A stretch of 64,000 bases of DNA from Chiua virens (Eukaryota > Basidiomycota > Agaricomycetes > Boletales > Boletaceae): NCBI GenBank assembly GCA_019787685.1, contig JAHNUO010000019.1, positions 124,001-188,000 of the forward strand, in the 5' to 3' direction. Numbering within the stretch: the first letter of the stretch is position 1; the number at the start of each line of letters is the position of its first letter. The notes beneath the pieces are model-generated. The model saw only the letters and a program-made list of their open reading frames with translations, made no database searches and was not told where the DNA came from. Both the position numbers and the translations under genes were made by a program. Of the stretch, positions 1-11,513 are shown piece after piece.

Positions 1-140
1 GACAGACTCTCTAGGCTGTATCCAGACGTTTAGGTGCTGTCATCTGACGAACGAGATATGTAACGACTACCGCACAGATACATACTTCTAAACAAGACCC
101 CAATATGTGCAGTAAACGTGCACACTTCGAAAAACTGGGA

Positions 141-1315
141 TTAAGAAAGAACCATTCCTCCATCAAGAGCAAACTGCAAATTCATTCAGTATGCGTCTCC
201 GAGTCATGAGTCAAACCGATTGAAAAGGTCAAATACTTACGCATTGTCCTGATTTGACCCTGTGACTGAGAGAACGTCAAGAGATTGAAGAATATTGATA
301 CTCACCGGTGATCAAGTATGCCTCCTTTGAGGCAAGGTAGCTAACAAGGCCTGCCACATCCTCTGGCTGAGCCTGATGCTTTATTACTCCCTTGGGTGCG
401 CTCTATGGATGACGTCAGTTGTGGGAAGACAAGACAAAATGAGCAGCTCACGCCCATGAGCGTCTCCATGATTACCGGGTCAGATAGTACAACATCTCTG
501 AGTGCATTGCCTGCAGCCCTCATTTAGTCTCATTTCCAGATCAATTACCTCGAGAACATCTACTCATGGGTGTATCGACTGGACCAGGAGCATAACTGTT
601 GACGGTGATATTGTATCGGCCAAGTTCCATTGCTAATTTCGTCGTCAAGCTCGACTGAGAATCAAAGAATAAACGTGTTCCTCACCGGCACTCTGTGTTA
701 AACCTCTGACGGCAAATTTACTGGTGCTATATGCGGCAAGCGAAGCTAGTCCTCTTCTTCCGTCTACGGAGCTCGCGCCAATGATGCGCCCCCCACGCCC
801 TTGTTCGATCATCTGTTGCGCTGCATACTTGTAACACAAGAATGGACCACGAGCGTTAACGGCCATGATCCAGTCCCAGTCATCTAATTCGGCTGCAGGG
901 CCATACCATTATTATCCGACGCCCCAAGGCATTTAGAAAGAAGTTAACCTGTGACTAAAGAAGTTAACCGGGGACAAATCCCCGCGTTTGCTACCATCTA
1001 CGGAACGCCCAAGCATCAGCGACCAAAAGGCCGAGTCGATGATTGGTTACTCACCACATCGAGACTTCCAAGTTCCCTGGCGACATCTTGCACCATCTCT
1101 TTGACCTCCTGTTCAATAGTCACATCTCCGGGAACCACTGACGCTCTTCGACCGAGCTTCTCGATGTCCTCAGCGACAGCACGCAATTGATCACATTTGG
1201 ACCCGAAGTCGTTGAGAGCGATATCGAAACCATCCTTTGCAAGACGAAGTGCGATAGCACGTCCAATACCCTGGGCAGATCCCGTGATGAGGGCAACCCC
1301 TTTGATGATAGACAT
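141..1315 (-). CDS. Short-chain dehydrogenase/reductase, diacetyl/acetoin-reductase-like (SDR copy A)
   Basis: Classical NAD(P)-dependent SDR, probably reducing a small carbonyl substrate in the cytosol; the closest family feel is the fungal diacetyl/acetoin reductases, but substrate is inferred only. Eight exons splice in frame: 1055-1315, 949-997, 686-892, 564-632, 452-510, 306-402, 241-248 and 141-173, giving 260 aa. Visible motifs are TGSAQGIG (cofactor loop, residues 11-18), NAG in exon 2, YSTSK (catalytic Tyr and Lys) in exon 3, and the PEDVAGLVSYLASKEA helix and LDGG near the C-terminus. The seventh exon is only 8 nt and is preserved in the other copies. The ATG at 1315 was chosen because the usual family N-terminus MSxxKGVALITG begins there. 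It belongs to the tandem SDR cluster. No disabling change seen. Confidence 0.85.
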
Positions 1316-1414
1316 GTTCTTGTCAAGTATGTGGGAAAAAGGAATCCTACAATCAATTGGCCAGTTTGCAGCTATTTTATCTCCCAGTTCTCCTTCAGAA
1401 ACCCGGCCTCGACC

Positions 1415-1437
1415 TTTTTTTTTTTTAAAAAAAAAAA
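1415..1437. repeat. T12A11 palindromic homopolymer tract
   Basis: A run of 12 T followed directly by 11 A, lying about 100 nt upstream of the start of SDR copy A and flanked on both sides by a CGGCCTCGACC-like sequence. It can fold into a hairpin or act as a nucleosome-depleting promoter tract. The rest of 1316-1622 holds nothing I can assign. Confidence 0.8.
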
Positions 1438-1622
1438 CCGTATCCATCGGCCTCGACCGAGGTCAATGCATCAATGTGACACGTGGATATTCCAAGGAAC
1501 CCGTTTCAGTTGATGAGGCTGGTGCGGCGATCAAAGTATTGACTGAAGTTTCGCTTAGAACCGATGTTGTTACAGGAGCGGTTGATGGTCTTCCGAGAAC
1601 CCCAGGAAGACAAACTCTGACG

Positions 1623-1880
1623 TCAAGATAGAACAACACCACCATCAACAGCAAACTAGCAGGTTTATAAACACGCCATCTATCAGCAAAAAGTATGAAA
1701 ACTCACTCATACATTGCCAGTGTGTCCTAGGTAAAAATGATCATTGGTGAGAAAACAAACGGGGACAGCGGAATAGATGTTCTCGCCTGTTGTTAGTGTG
1801 GCTCCTTCAAGTCAAGTTAGCTCACCAGGCTTGCGATACCCTGCGGTTGACCTTGGTGTTTGATTGACCTTGTAGCTTGG
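1623..1880 (-). pseudogene. 3' relic of an SDR gene
   Basis: Two C-terminal exons of an SDR gene survive on the minus strand. Positions 1801-1875 translate to QPQGIASLVS, the counterpart of the QPEDIASLVS helix, and then hit a stop. Positions 1623-1660 translate to FAVDGGVVLS followed by a stop, preceded by a splice acceptor, which is exactly the final exon of the family. The 5' two thirds of the gene are missing, so this is a truncated copy. Confidence 0.7.
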
Positions 1881-1899
1881 GTCTACGGGCAAGTATTGG

Positions 1900-2640
1900 C
1901 ATGTAGTATAAGCATATAGCCAGATATTGAGATCACCGCCGTGGTAGTCGCGTTGTCTAGTGAAAACAGGTCATTAGGAAGCTCCCAACAGAGAAGCTAG
2001 TCACCGTCCGGGGTTGGCTTCGCCTGCGACTCGTCTCGCACTGTAGATTTGGTCTCGGGTGGCAAGCGTAACCAAGAGCTATGGAATCACAACTGGTAGA
2101 ACTGCTGCGGTGTTATGTATACCATTCTGGAACTACATTGCACCACAGCATTTCACCTGAAGCATCGCACTTGGACATCTCAAGCATATGGTGTCAGTGG
2201 TGCGAGGCAGCGTGGGAAAGATATTGTTGCCAGCTTATTACATAAACCCTGCGCTGAGCGGTAAAGGCATGTACCATTCTCCCACGAAAGTATTGGACAT
2301 CGGCGGTCGACTTTGAATCCGCTTCAATGGCAGAGCGGAATCCCCGAAAACTTGTGTCGTGGCTGGAAAGTTCCTTCATGGCTGCTTGCCAAGCACTTGT
2401 CTCAAATTCGTCCAAGTCGGCTGGGGCCATTGACTCTCCATAGACCTGGGACAGCCAGTAGGCAGTGACTTGAAAATTCATGCGGAAACTAATCTGCATT
2501 CCCTTTGGACTGCATCAGGACAGACCTTAAACGATCGACCGAAATTCAAGGGTAGATCTTGAATTGACCTCAAAGGTGTTGCTTGTTGGCTCTAGCGTCT
2601 GTCCCCTACCCTGCTCAGTGCCCATAAGTACTGAAAAGCT
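1900..2640. other. Spacer with one unexplained minus-strand ORF
   Basis: No family recognised. A 101-codon open frame on the minus strand (2194-2499) has no motif I can name; it could be an exon of a lost gene or chance. It is not part of the adjacent SDR relics. Confidence 0.3.
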
Positions 2641-2643
2641 CAC

Positions 2644-3420
2644 ATGTCTGTCGTCAAATCAGGGTATTCGGCATGTATTGCGTATCGTCTTGAAAACGAT
2701 GGATGTGATATGATCGCTTCCAACGGTGTCTCGTCCAACCGTGACAAACTTCGTGTCGTAGCAGACATCGAAAAAATCGGCCCAAGAACACCGCTGGTCT
2801 CGCAGACGTATCCGTCGAGGAAGAAACTCTTAAAATGTAATGGTACAAGAGATTGTTGAGGACCTCGCGGTCTGGACGTCGTGAACTGACGATTATCATA
2901 TCGCAATTTTTTCCCATGTATAACTAAACTGCCTTTGCCATAGATGGTCGTGAAGGCAGGAATTTCTCCGATAACAACCTTGGTTCTCAGTGCCACCGTG
3001 ACTGACAGTGGGCTATGATGCAAACGTCATTGAGTCCCTCACGATAGCTGCCAGTGACCAGGACAGGTCATTGCCGTTAACGCGCGTGGCCCGTTCTCGT
3101 ACTACATATATGTATGCTGCTGCACAACAAATGTCCAAACGGGGTCGCGGTTGGCACATTGTCGGGGCGAACTCCCACATTGCTGGAAAGGATGTTCTTC
3201 GACCATTCTCAGCTGAGCTTTATGATCAAATTAGCGCAAGGAACTTGGTCGGTATAACGTCACGATGACTTCCTGTGCCCCTGGAGCTAAGACGATTAAC
3301 GAAACGTGTAAGCACCAGCGCTAGCTAGCCATCCAATCGCGAAACGAGGTGTAGTCAGCACAAAAAAGTGCAGTGTCCGATGGAGGAAGGCTCAGTGCAC
3401 TCAACCTGAGCGGTGGTAGA
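2644..3420 (+). pseudogene. Decayed SDR copy
   Basis: Starts like the family (MSVVK) but the TGSAQGIG cofactor loop is deleted, so the first exon runs MSVVKSGYSACIAYRL. Downstream, pieces of every later exon can still be aligned: the exon-2 start near 2943, the VNARGPF..YAAQQM exon near 3075-3190 with indels, a damaged YxxxK region, and a remnant of the variable exon 5 near 3350-3420. Multiple frame breaks make a working enzyme impossible. The sequence just before the ATG resembles the leaders of the copies at 5707 and 8338, so it once belonged to the plus-strand subgroup. Confidence 0.85.
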
Positions 3421-3664
3421 CGTTCGATCTGCTGGTTCATCCTCGCAAGCATCGTTGGCGTCTTGAATGGCTCACATTGCTACTTATGCAAACTCAGAAA
3501 CTTCGGCGGTATTGTGCCGGGGGCCGCAAATCGTTGTCTATCAGTCTTACCTATGATTACTGTTACATGTATATATAATAAACGAAATCGACGGTCTGAG
3601 ACAAGATGGAAATCCTTGTCTAATAACATCATGTACCCACTTATTGACACCCCCTACTGGTATG

Positions 3665-4875
3665 TTACACTTTGCTGTCCTCGAGATAGACGTTCGACAA
3701 CGTTTGCAAATGCACGTTAGCCTCAATAGTGCCAAACGTCTGAGTTATCGTCCCCGTGTCGGCCCCGGAACTAAACTTGATCGAGCTGGGCTGCCTGATC
3801 ATCTGATCGTCCATTGCCCTCCCCATGATTACACGGAGGATCAACATCTGGGGCGATACGCACTAGGCCGGTCCATTGAGCCAACTCTCCCTCGGTCCGG
3901 GATCAAACGCAGCTACGTACCATCATCAGGAAATACACACTGATGAACGCGACCGAGGTCGAGCTCCCCATCCCCAACGAGACCAAGAACGCGATGCCGG
4001 AAACCGTGTACGGGAACACGGACTCGACGAAGAGCGTGACAACGGAGAAATATAGGGAGGCGTATTCATGGCCGAGTTGTTTTTGAACTATCTTACCCTG
4101 TCGCAGGATGCGGTAACATATCAAGCACGTCAGGGTGGTGTTGAGAACGACCGCGACGGTGTAGTATGCAAAGCCGAGTTGGGCGCCGAAACCGCTGAAG
4201 AAGTCGCCCCCTCGAGAACTGGTGGTCCAGTCGACGAGGATTCCCAACCCTGGTGGATGTAGCATCAGGACATTGGGATGGAGCACGGAGAGAATACCTA
4301 CCGAGGCAACCCAGCCATAAAATGCTAGGAATGACGATGATGCGATAGCTGTCCCAAATGATCAGACATCGGTGGATCTGGTATCAATTGATCAAAGCAG
4401 TGAGCATATATCCAGACGATCCCATGCGTGTCTCACCATGAGGCCGTCCGTCATAAGCTGCAGCAAGATGACTGCAGTCGTCCCGCAGTCCATATACCAA
4501 GCAGAAATGTACTTCTTGTAGTATTTCTCAGGCCCTCCTGGATAGGACACATCCAATATCCACATTTTTTCGCCAAACAACGCTTGGCTGGCCACCCAGA
4601 TGGTGACCAAGAACAACATCACGCTGCTGAACATGGCGTAAAACGCATTGGATGTGTCGCGCGCGCTTCTAGAGGTCAACAAGATCCACATCGTCTTGAA
4701 GTAGAGAAACAGCTCAATGCCTGCATGAGACATGTAGTGCGTTATCTCCCAAACTTTGGATGCGATTGGGAAACTCACCATACAGGATATTCTCTAAGCT
4801 GATCCCGATGTAGAATGAGTTTTGGAAGAGGTCGACGGCAGAGGAATAACCCGAGGATAATTCCAATGCAGTCAT
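3665..4875 (-). CDS. Multi-spanning membrane protein of the DUF6533-like Agaricomycete family
   Basis: Five exons splice in frame: 4779-4875, 4437-4720, 4377-4302, 4249-3921 and 3847-3665 (given high to low on the minus strand). The product begins MTALELSSG and contains hydrophobic stretches consistent with about seven membrane spans, including SVMLFLVTIWVASQALF, a span after IHRCLIIWDSYRIIVIPS, and VVLNTTLTCLICYRIL. The IxRCxIIWDSYRIIV and CYRILR patterns are typical of an abundant basidiomycete integral membrane family with no established function. The ATG at 4875 gives the family's usual N-terminus (short soluble leader, then DLFQNSFYIGISLENILYG). It sits inside the SDR cluster and shares no obvious role with it. 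No disabling change seen. An open frame further upstream (5154-5432) was not added because it does not join in frame. Confidence 0.8.
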
Positions 4876-5651
4876 GGTCGCTCAAGGGGAATGGGGTCCG
4901 AGTCGTGAGGACTGCACCTGCATGAGGTTTACGGTTTATATGACAAAAACCTACTTTGGCTCTCCCAGGGAAGAATTTATATTGGATGACGCCACTCGCA
5001 AACGCGAGGGAATCAGCAAGCAGCATGATGACATGCACCGTGGACCTGAACAGAGTGGTTGAAAGCAACATTTCCTTTCAGAGTGAACAGTCACTAGAAC
5101 ACGAACCAACTCACACTTAATCTCAACACCGACTAATACACTCTCGAATGCCATCATATATGATCAAGTTCCTGCGCAAAGCTTGCTAGAAGAATTCTGA
5201 AGAGATTATGCAAAGAGGTCAGAAACATGATAACGGCCACTGAAAAAAGGATAAATTCACGACGAGAGTCTTGCGTGCCTGATAGGCTGGGAATCTCGCA
5301 TCCCAAATTCCCAATCCAAGCAGAGCTATGATAAAGACTCCAAAAAAACCCGCGCGTTACGAGTCGAACATGTTGACGTTGCCTACCAGGTTTGTCCGAA
5401 CGCCGACGAGTTATAGCTCGCTTGTTATGCATTCGGTGCCTTTATCGGCTATTTTCGAGAGAAGAAACACGATGGACCGACCCTTGAAATCGTCCGTTAG
5501 TAAGCACTACTTACTCCGAACTCTGTCGCTCCGTTTTGAACGCATTCCTAATCATGGTCACACTTCCATTATCACACTTCCGAAAACTGAAGTCCCTTGC
5601 GTCCAGAACCGGAAGCTTCCGACAATCTAGGTCGATAAGACGAAAGTCACG
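4876..5651. other. Intergenic region upstream of the membrane-protein gene
   Basis: A minus-strand open frame at 5154-5432 contains a hydrophobic stretch (ILFSVAVIMFLTSLHNLF) and short spliceable pieces follow at 4965-5160, which could be a leader or a decayed neighbour. I could not join them to the membrane-protein gene in frame, so no gene is called. Confidence 0.3.
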
Positions 5652-5706
5652 GTGTGTCTTATCGGCTCTGACGTTCGTTCCCTGGAGCCCGTACTGAAAC
5701 GCTCAC
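5652..5706 (+). promoter_or_regulatory. Conserved proximal upstream block of SDR copy B
   Basis: The 55 nt before the ATG match the block before the copy at 8338: GTGTCTTATCG-CTCT-ACGTT, then TACTGAAACGCTCAC directly before ATG. Intergenic DNA further upstream differs, so the block may hold the transcription start and leader. It may also simply reflect recent duplication. Confidence 0.5.
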
Positions 5707-6982
5707 ATGTCCGTCGTCAAAGGTGTCGCCCTCATCACTGGATCCGCTCAGGGTATTGGGCGTGGCATTGCACTTCGCCTCGCAAACGATGGTTATGATA
5801 TCGCTTTGAATGATGTCTCGTCCAAACGTGACGAACTGCGTGCTGTAGGAGTTGACATCGAGAAAATCGGCAGAAAAACCCTGTTGGTCCCCGCAGATGT
5901 GTCCGTCGAGGAAGAGGTCAAAGGGATGGTACAAGAAGTCGTTGAGGAGCTCGGGGGTCTGGATGTCGTGAGTCATTGATAAGCATGCCACTCCTTTTCC
6001 CATGTTCACCTAAGATACCATGTTTTCCATAGATGGTAGCGAATGCGGGGATCGCTCGAGTAGCAGCCCTGGTTTCCAGTGAGCCATGATCTAAACATTA
6101 TTCAGTTTCTCACCCTAGTAATACGACGGTGTTCTACAGCTGAATTAGCTGACTGGGAACAGGTTATGACTGTCAATGCTCGTGGCGCATTCTTGTGCTA
6201 CAAATACGCAGCACAACAGATGATCAAACAAGGTCGTGGAGGGCGCATTATCGGAGCGAGTTCCATACAAGGCCTGAGGGGACCACCCTTCCATGCCGCA
6301 TATTGCGCTAGCAAGTTCGCTATCAGAGGTCTTACGCATAGTGCTGGTAAGGATCCCTTTGTTTTTATTCCATCATTTTCAGCTAAGCTTTATTATCGAA
6401 TTAGCACAGGAACTTGGTCGATACAATATCACTGTGAATTGCTATGCCCCAGGAACTATTATTACCGAAATGTGTAAGCATCACCTATTTAATCGAAACG
6501 AGACTAAGATCAAGTTGTCGTCAGCACAAACAAATGACCAGAAAGTGCGACATTTGGTGGAGGATGGTTCGAGTGCACTTGACAACCAATCGAGAGCCGT
6601 AAAGTCTGATTCAGAATTGGCCAAGTCATTGTTGAACGTGAGTACTCTCATTTGTACTTCCATTTTGCGCTTGTAGTTTCCGTAGCTGTATTCCCATCAT
6701 AACATTCTGTTCGTAGGGCTCGGAAACGAGACCGATTAAAGATGACGGTCAGCCAGAGGATATCGCAGCCCTTGTGAGCTACCTCGCCTCTAAGGAAGCA
6801 CGCTTTATAACCGGTGAGTAAAACTATTCCTTGATCTTCTAAATCAATCTGTTCCACTTATACTTCCTGGTCCTACCAGGACAAACCGTAAGTTCTCGCA
6901 TCTTCAATTGAACCACTCCATAATATCAGGCTAAATGAACTCGGCATAGTTTGCTGTTGATGGAGGTGTTGTTCTGACTTGA
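5707..6982 (+). CDS. Short-chain dehydrogenase/reductase, diacetyl/acetoin-reductase-like (SDR copy B)
   Basis: Eight exons splice in frame: 5707-5967, 6033-6078, 6140-6346, 6405-6473, 6525-6637, 6717-6813, 6880-6887 and 6950-6982, giving 277 aa. Motifs: TGSAQGIG cofactor loop, MVANAG, the active-site YCASK, and a C-terminal AVDGGVVLT. Exon 5 is 113 nt here against 59 nt in copies A and E, adding about 18 residues in the substrate-side loop that follows the TEM turn; this is where paralogues differ most and may set specificity (inference). Exon 7 is an 8-nt microexon. The start is fixed by homology with the other copies. No frameshift or stop seen. Cytosolic oxidoreductase by family; substrate unknown. 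Confidence 0.87.
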
Positions 6983-8287
6983 TCTTAATGCACACAACGT
7001 AAACCTCGCTGGCTGTAAGGATATCTGTCGAAGTTGAAAGGACATCCATGTATGTGTGCAAATCGCACGTGCTAACTATTCAGTTGGCTTACTCGGCTGA
7101 ACATGTGGATACGGTATATGATGGTTTCAATCCAAACTTTCGACTGGCAAGTTCGCCGTGACGTCGGTTTACAACTCCAGAGAACAGGTCTCTGAGCTTC
7201 CTGGGACCGTGCCTGGGAAGTCGGCTCGCTGTAGCTCTGCAGATAGGACCACCAGCTTTGAAATTGATCCTCTTGGTTGTCACTGCTTTTGTGACACAGG
7301 GAACCTTCGTGCATCTTTCATTGCTATGTTCTCACTATAAACACCAAGAAAATGTGATAATCCCCGGTGTGTAAGATAGCCTCCAGCTGTTTTCCATTCG
7401 AGGTTATCATTCAAACCCTAGAATGGTTTTTGTGCAACTTGATAATAATTAACTTGAAGCCGATCAAAAACGGTCAGCTTTGTTATTTCATTCACCCACT
7501 GGCACCGGCATATCCTCAAACTCGATCATTTAGAATCGATTCCACCGCCGGCACAAGACTCTTTCCCCCATCTCCAGAAACGCTTTGGCTCCAAGTAGAG
7601 AAAACAGCTGATCGTGGCGCATGTCATCAGCTTCTCTGATGCGCATTATGCATGGATTGACTTGGCAATACATCAAGTTAACAAGTCATTCAATGGATTT
7701 TTTTTGGGTAACCGCGATGATCACATGTGATCCAGAACGAACTTCCCGCATTCTCTCGACGTGGGCAATCATGACAAATTCCCCCCAACACAAAAAGATG
7801 TGATACACGTGAAGGTGAGTATGGTGCACAGTTATCGAAGATCGCAGCTTTTGCTCTGACACGAACCTCTTGTTCGTTATCGCGATGAGCTGCTTGGCCG
7901 GACAATCGTCATGATGAGGGTGCGCAAATCCCGAGGAAATGGATGCGACAGCGAGTTTATCATTCTCACGAGTATGTATTGCATCCTAGTCGTCTTTATC
8001 GTTGACGTTTGTCGTTGACCGAAATAGCTCAGCCAGCAGCCCTAGTGACTACCTAGATTGGGTGTCCTGCGATGCCCCGTGATATGAGTCTTGCACACGA
8101 TGTTCCCGTGAGTTTCTGCAGACCTATTATTGTCAATTGCAATTATAACACAACTGGATCCCAGACTCCTTCGCGATCATTCTGTTCATTCTTCCTCAAT
8201 CTCATTTCTAGATCCGTGAGCTACAGTTGAATGCGACTCGGGGTCCGGCGGTCCGAATGACAATCGACGTTGATATAAGGCCCAAAG
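6983..8287. other. Intergenic spacer between SDR copies B and C
   Basis: No recognisable gene. Open frames on either strand (for example 7089-7283 minus and 7367-7639 plus) lack family motifs and plausible splice partners. Confidence 0.4.
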
Positions 8288-8337
8288 CGTGTCTTATCGA
8301 CTCTAACGTTTGTTCTTCTCCATACTGAAACGCTCAC
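8288..8337 (+). promoter_or_regulatory. Conserved proximal upstream block of SDR copy C
   Basis: Counterpart of the block before copy B, with the same GTGTCTTATCG-CTCT-ACGTT core and the TACTGAAACGCTCAC leader touching the ATG. Confidence 0.5.
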
Positions 8338-9595
8338 ATGTCCGTCGTCAAAGGTGTCGCCCTCATCACCGGATCCGCTCAGGGTATTGGGCGCGGTATT
8401 GCACTTCGTCTCGCAAATGATGGTTATGATATCGCTTTGAACGACGTCTTGTCTAAACGAGACGAATTACGTGCCGTAGCAGGCGACATCGAGCAAATCG
8501 GCCGAAGAACACTGCTGGTCCCCGCAGACGTGTCCGTCGAGGAAGAGGTCAAAGGGATGATACAAGAAGTCGTCAAGGAGCTCGGGAGTCTGGACGTTGT
8601 GAGTTATTGACTATCATTCCGTCCCCTTTCCTCACTTATACCCTCTCCGTAGATGATAGCGAATGCGGGGATTGCTCGAATAGCAACCTTAGTTTCCAGT
8701 GAGCCATGCATGATCCAAACATCATCCACCCCTTCACCATAGTGATACGATGGCGTCCTACAGCCGAATTAGCTGACTGGGAACAAGTCATGGCCATTAA
8801 TGCACGTGGCCCGTTCTTGTGCTATAAATATGCAGCACAACAGATGATCAAACAGGGGAGGGGAGGGCGCATTATCGGAGCGAGTTCCATACAAGGCCTG
8901 AGGGGACAACCCTTCCATGCCGCATATTGTGCTAGCAAGTTCGCTATCAGAGGTCTTACCCACAGTGCTGGCAAGGATCCCTTTGTTTTTATTCATCATT
9001 CTCAGCTGAGCTTCATTATCCAATTAGCACAGGAACTTGGTCGATACAATATCACTGTGAATTGCTATGCCCCCGGAACTATTATTACCGAAATGTGTAA
9101 GCGTCACCTGGATATCCAATCGCAAAGCGAAACTAAGCTGTCGTCAGCACAAACAAATGACCAGAAAGTGCAGCGTCTGATGGAGGATGGCTCGAGTGCC
9201 ATCCAATCAGGATACTGTAAAGCCTGATTCAGATTTGGCCAAGTCATTCCTGAACGTAAGTGCTCCCATTTTACGCTCCTAGTCCCATAATTGTATTCTC
9301 ATAATAATGTTCTTTCTATAATTCTATTCGTAGAGCTTGGACACCCGAGCAATCAAAGATGACGGCCAACCAGAGGATATCGCAAGTCTTGTCAGTTACC
9401 TCGCCTCCAAGGAAGCACGCTTTATAACCGGTGAGGATCACTATTATCGACATTTTTAATTATTCTGTTCCACTCACCCTCCATTATTGTACCAGGACAA
9501 ACCGTAAGTTATATCTTCCAGTTGAATCATTTCGAGATATCGGGCTAATCATCCTTGCTTAGTTCGCTGCCGATGGAGGACTTGTTCTGACTTGA
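8338..9595 (+). pseudogene. SDR copy C, frameshifted in exon 5
   Basis: Very similar to copy B. Exons: 8338-8598, 8653-8698, 8764-8970, 9028-9096, then exon 5 from the TCGTCAG acceptor, exon 6 after TTCGTAG (about 9334 on), the 8-nt exon and a last exon ending AADGGLVLT. TGSAQGIG, IANAG and YCASK are intact. Two defects: the exon 3 donor has become GCAAGG (a GC-AG intron, still usable), and exon 5 has a net 5-nt loss near 9200 relative to copy B, so the reading frame meets TGA before its donor. Unless an unusual splice rescues it, the last third is lost. Could be very recently inactivated. Confidence 0.7.
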
Positions 9596-10103
9596 TTTGG
9601 ATTACTAGGGAGATATAAAACCCATCAGCTGTAAAGCTATTGAACGGAAATCCACGTATTTCGCCCATGGAGGTGTCCATATGATAAGAATACCAGTTGA
9701 CAAGTCCGAACGCATGCGATGTGCAAAGGTCCATATTAATACTACTCGCCTATTGATTCAATTGGCTCACTCGGCTGTGTGACGAAACCTAAACGGAACC
9801 ACTGAGTTGACTATGAGTAAGCGTTGCAACATTCAGTGTCAAATTTGATTGTGTTCGGTTTATTCGATCCGTGCAAGGGGTGATTCTCCACGTCTTTGTC
9901 GAGTGCCAAGATCAGGCTGATCAAGCTACCCAAGGTTCCTTCAACACCCCGGCCACGGACGACTGCAAACCAGTTTTGGTTTGGTGTGGGCCGTTCGTAG
10001 TGTCAGAAAGAAGATTTCTGTGATAAAAAAGAACACGTAACAGCAAGATATGATCGATACATTCTGTTTACAAGTTGATGTTGACGCCAACACGAGCACC
10101 AGG
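9596..10103. other. Intergenic spacer
   Basis: Between the 3' ends of the convergent SDR copies C and D. I see no gene, repeat or RNA here. Confidence 0.4.
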
Positions 10104-11266
10104 ATCAAGAAAGAACAATCCCACCATCGACAGTAAACTATCAAATCTACTCAGTATGCCTCTTTGAACAAGAAAGGCTGAGAGCTTACACTTTGTCCTG
10201 GTACGATCCAAGAGTATGTGATCGTGAAAAGGCAAGATGGAATGCTCATAGTCACCGGTTACGAAGTGAGCCACTTTCGAAGCCAGATAGCTAACCAGGC
10301 TCGCGACATCTTCGGGCTAGCCCGGCCGCTTGAGGGTTCCCGTGAGCTACGAGTAACATAAAAGTGAGTTGCGAGGCCAGAAGTAGGGACCGCTTACGTC
10401 TCGAAGTTCCTCGAACAATTCCAAGTCGGACTCTGGAATGTCGTTGAGTGCAGTAACTGCGACCTATGTTCAGTCGCATTCTTGGTATCAGAATTGTGCC
10501 GGCGCGTACTCATAGGTGTCTCGATCGGACCAGGAGCGTAACAGTTGACTGTAATGTTGTATCGACCAAGTCCCAGTGCTGACTTGATCATAATATCCGG
10601 CAAGAGAAGAAGGAAAATGCTTCTTACCAGTGCTATGCGTAAGACCTCTAACGGCGAACTTACTCGGTGGCACCATACGCGGAAAGCGCCGAAAACCCTT
10701 TCTTTCCGCTGATGGAACTCGCGCCAATGATGCGCCCACCACGCCCTTGTTCTTTCATTTACTGTGCTGCATAGTTGTAGCACAAGAATGGCCTGACGAG
10801 CGTTGACGGCCATGGCTCTGTCCCAGTCATCTGCTGAAGCTTCATGATGTCACATGTCAAAGTGAGTCTCAGCAAATTTGGAGAACAACTCACTGGTGGC
10901 CATGGATTTGATAAAAGGAATGCCCGCATTCGCCACCATCTATATTCAGCAACATAACACTGATCAACTTGATGTAGCAGCCCGAAGGTAATCATTACTC
11001 ACGATGTTCAGACCTCCGAGTTCTTTGGAAGCATCTTGCACCATTCTTTTGACGTCTTCCTCGACGGAGATATCTCCGGGAACTAACAGTGTTTTTCTGC
11101 CAATCCGTTCGATGTCGCTTACTACCACATACAATTGATCGAATTTGGACGCGACATCGTTTAGAGCGATATCAAAACCATCCTTTGCAAGACGGAGTGC
11201 GATAGCACGCCCAATTCCTCGGGCGGAATCAGTGATGAGAGCAATACCCTTCTTGACAACGGACAT
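10104..11266 (-). pseudogene. SDR copy D, multiply disabled
   Basis: All exon landmarks can be followed from the start at 11266 to the final exon FTVDGGIVLS at 10104, but the gene is broken. The cofactor loop reads TDSARGIG instead of TGSAQGIG, losing the first glycine. Exon 3 has an indel after VNAR that shifts frame, then a TAA where AAQQM should continue. The YxxxK region carries an insertion and a stop (GCCACCGAGTAAG). In exon 6 the glutamine of QPEDVASLVSYLASK is TAG. Splice sites are largely kept, so the loss is recent. Confidence 0.88.
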
Positions 11267-11513
11267 ATAGTTTTTCAGTATAAATGCTAGAGATTGAATG
11301 TTAGATCCTCTTTTCTCTCGGTTTACAGGGTGATAAGGCACCTGTCAATGGTCTAAGATGGGTACTCGAGCGGTGACTTGACTTAACTACGGATGACCCA
11401 AAACTATTTAGTCACCGGTCATACGATGCCGGTTTGATTACCCCGGAAGAGCAATTGCATCAAAACAATCCATATGGACGGTACACTGATACGCTCACTG
11501 CCGAGATTTCATA

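Noticed and set aside
2194..2499. 101-codon minus-strand ORF as a gene
   Set aside because: No motif, no splice partner and no homology to neighbours that I can see; recorded only as an unexplained ORF.
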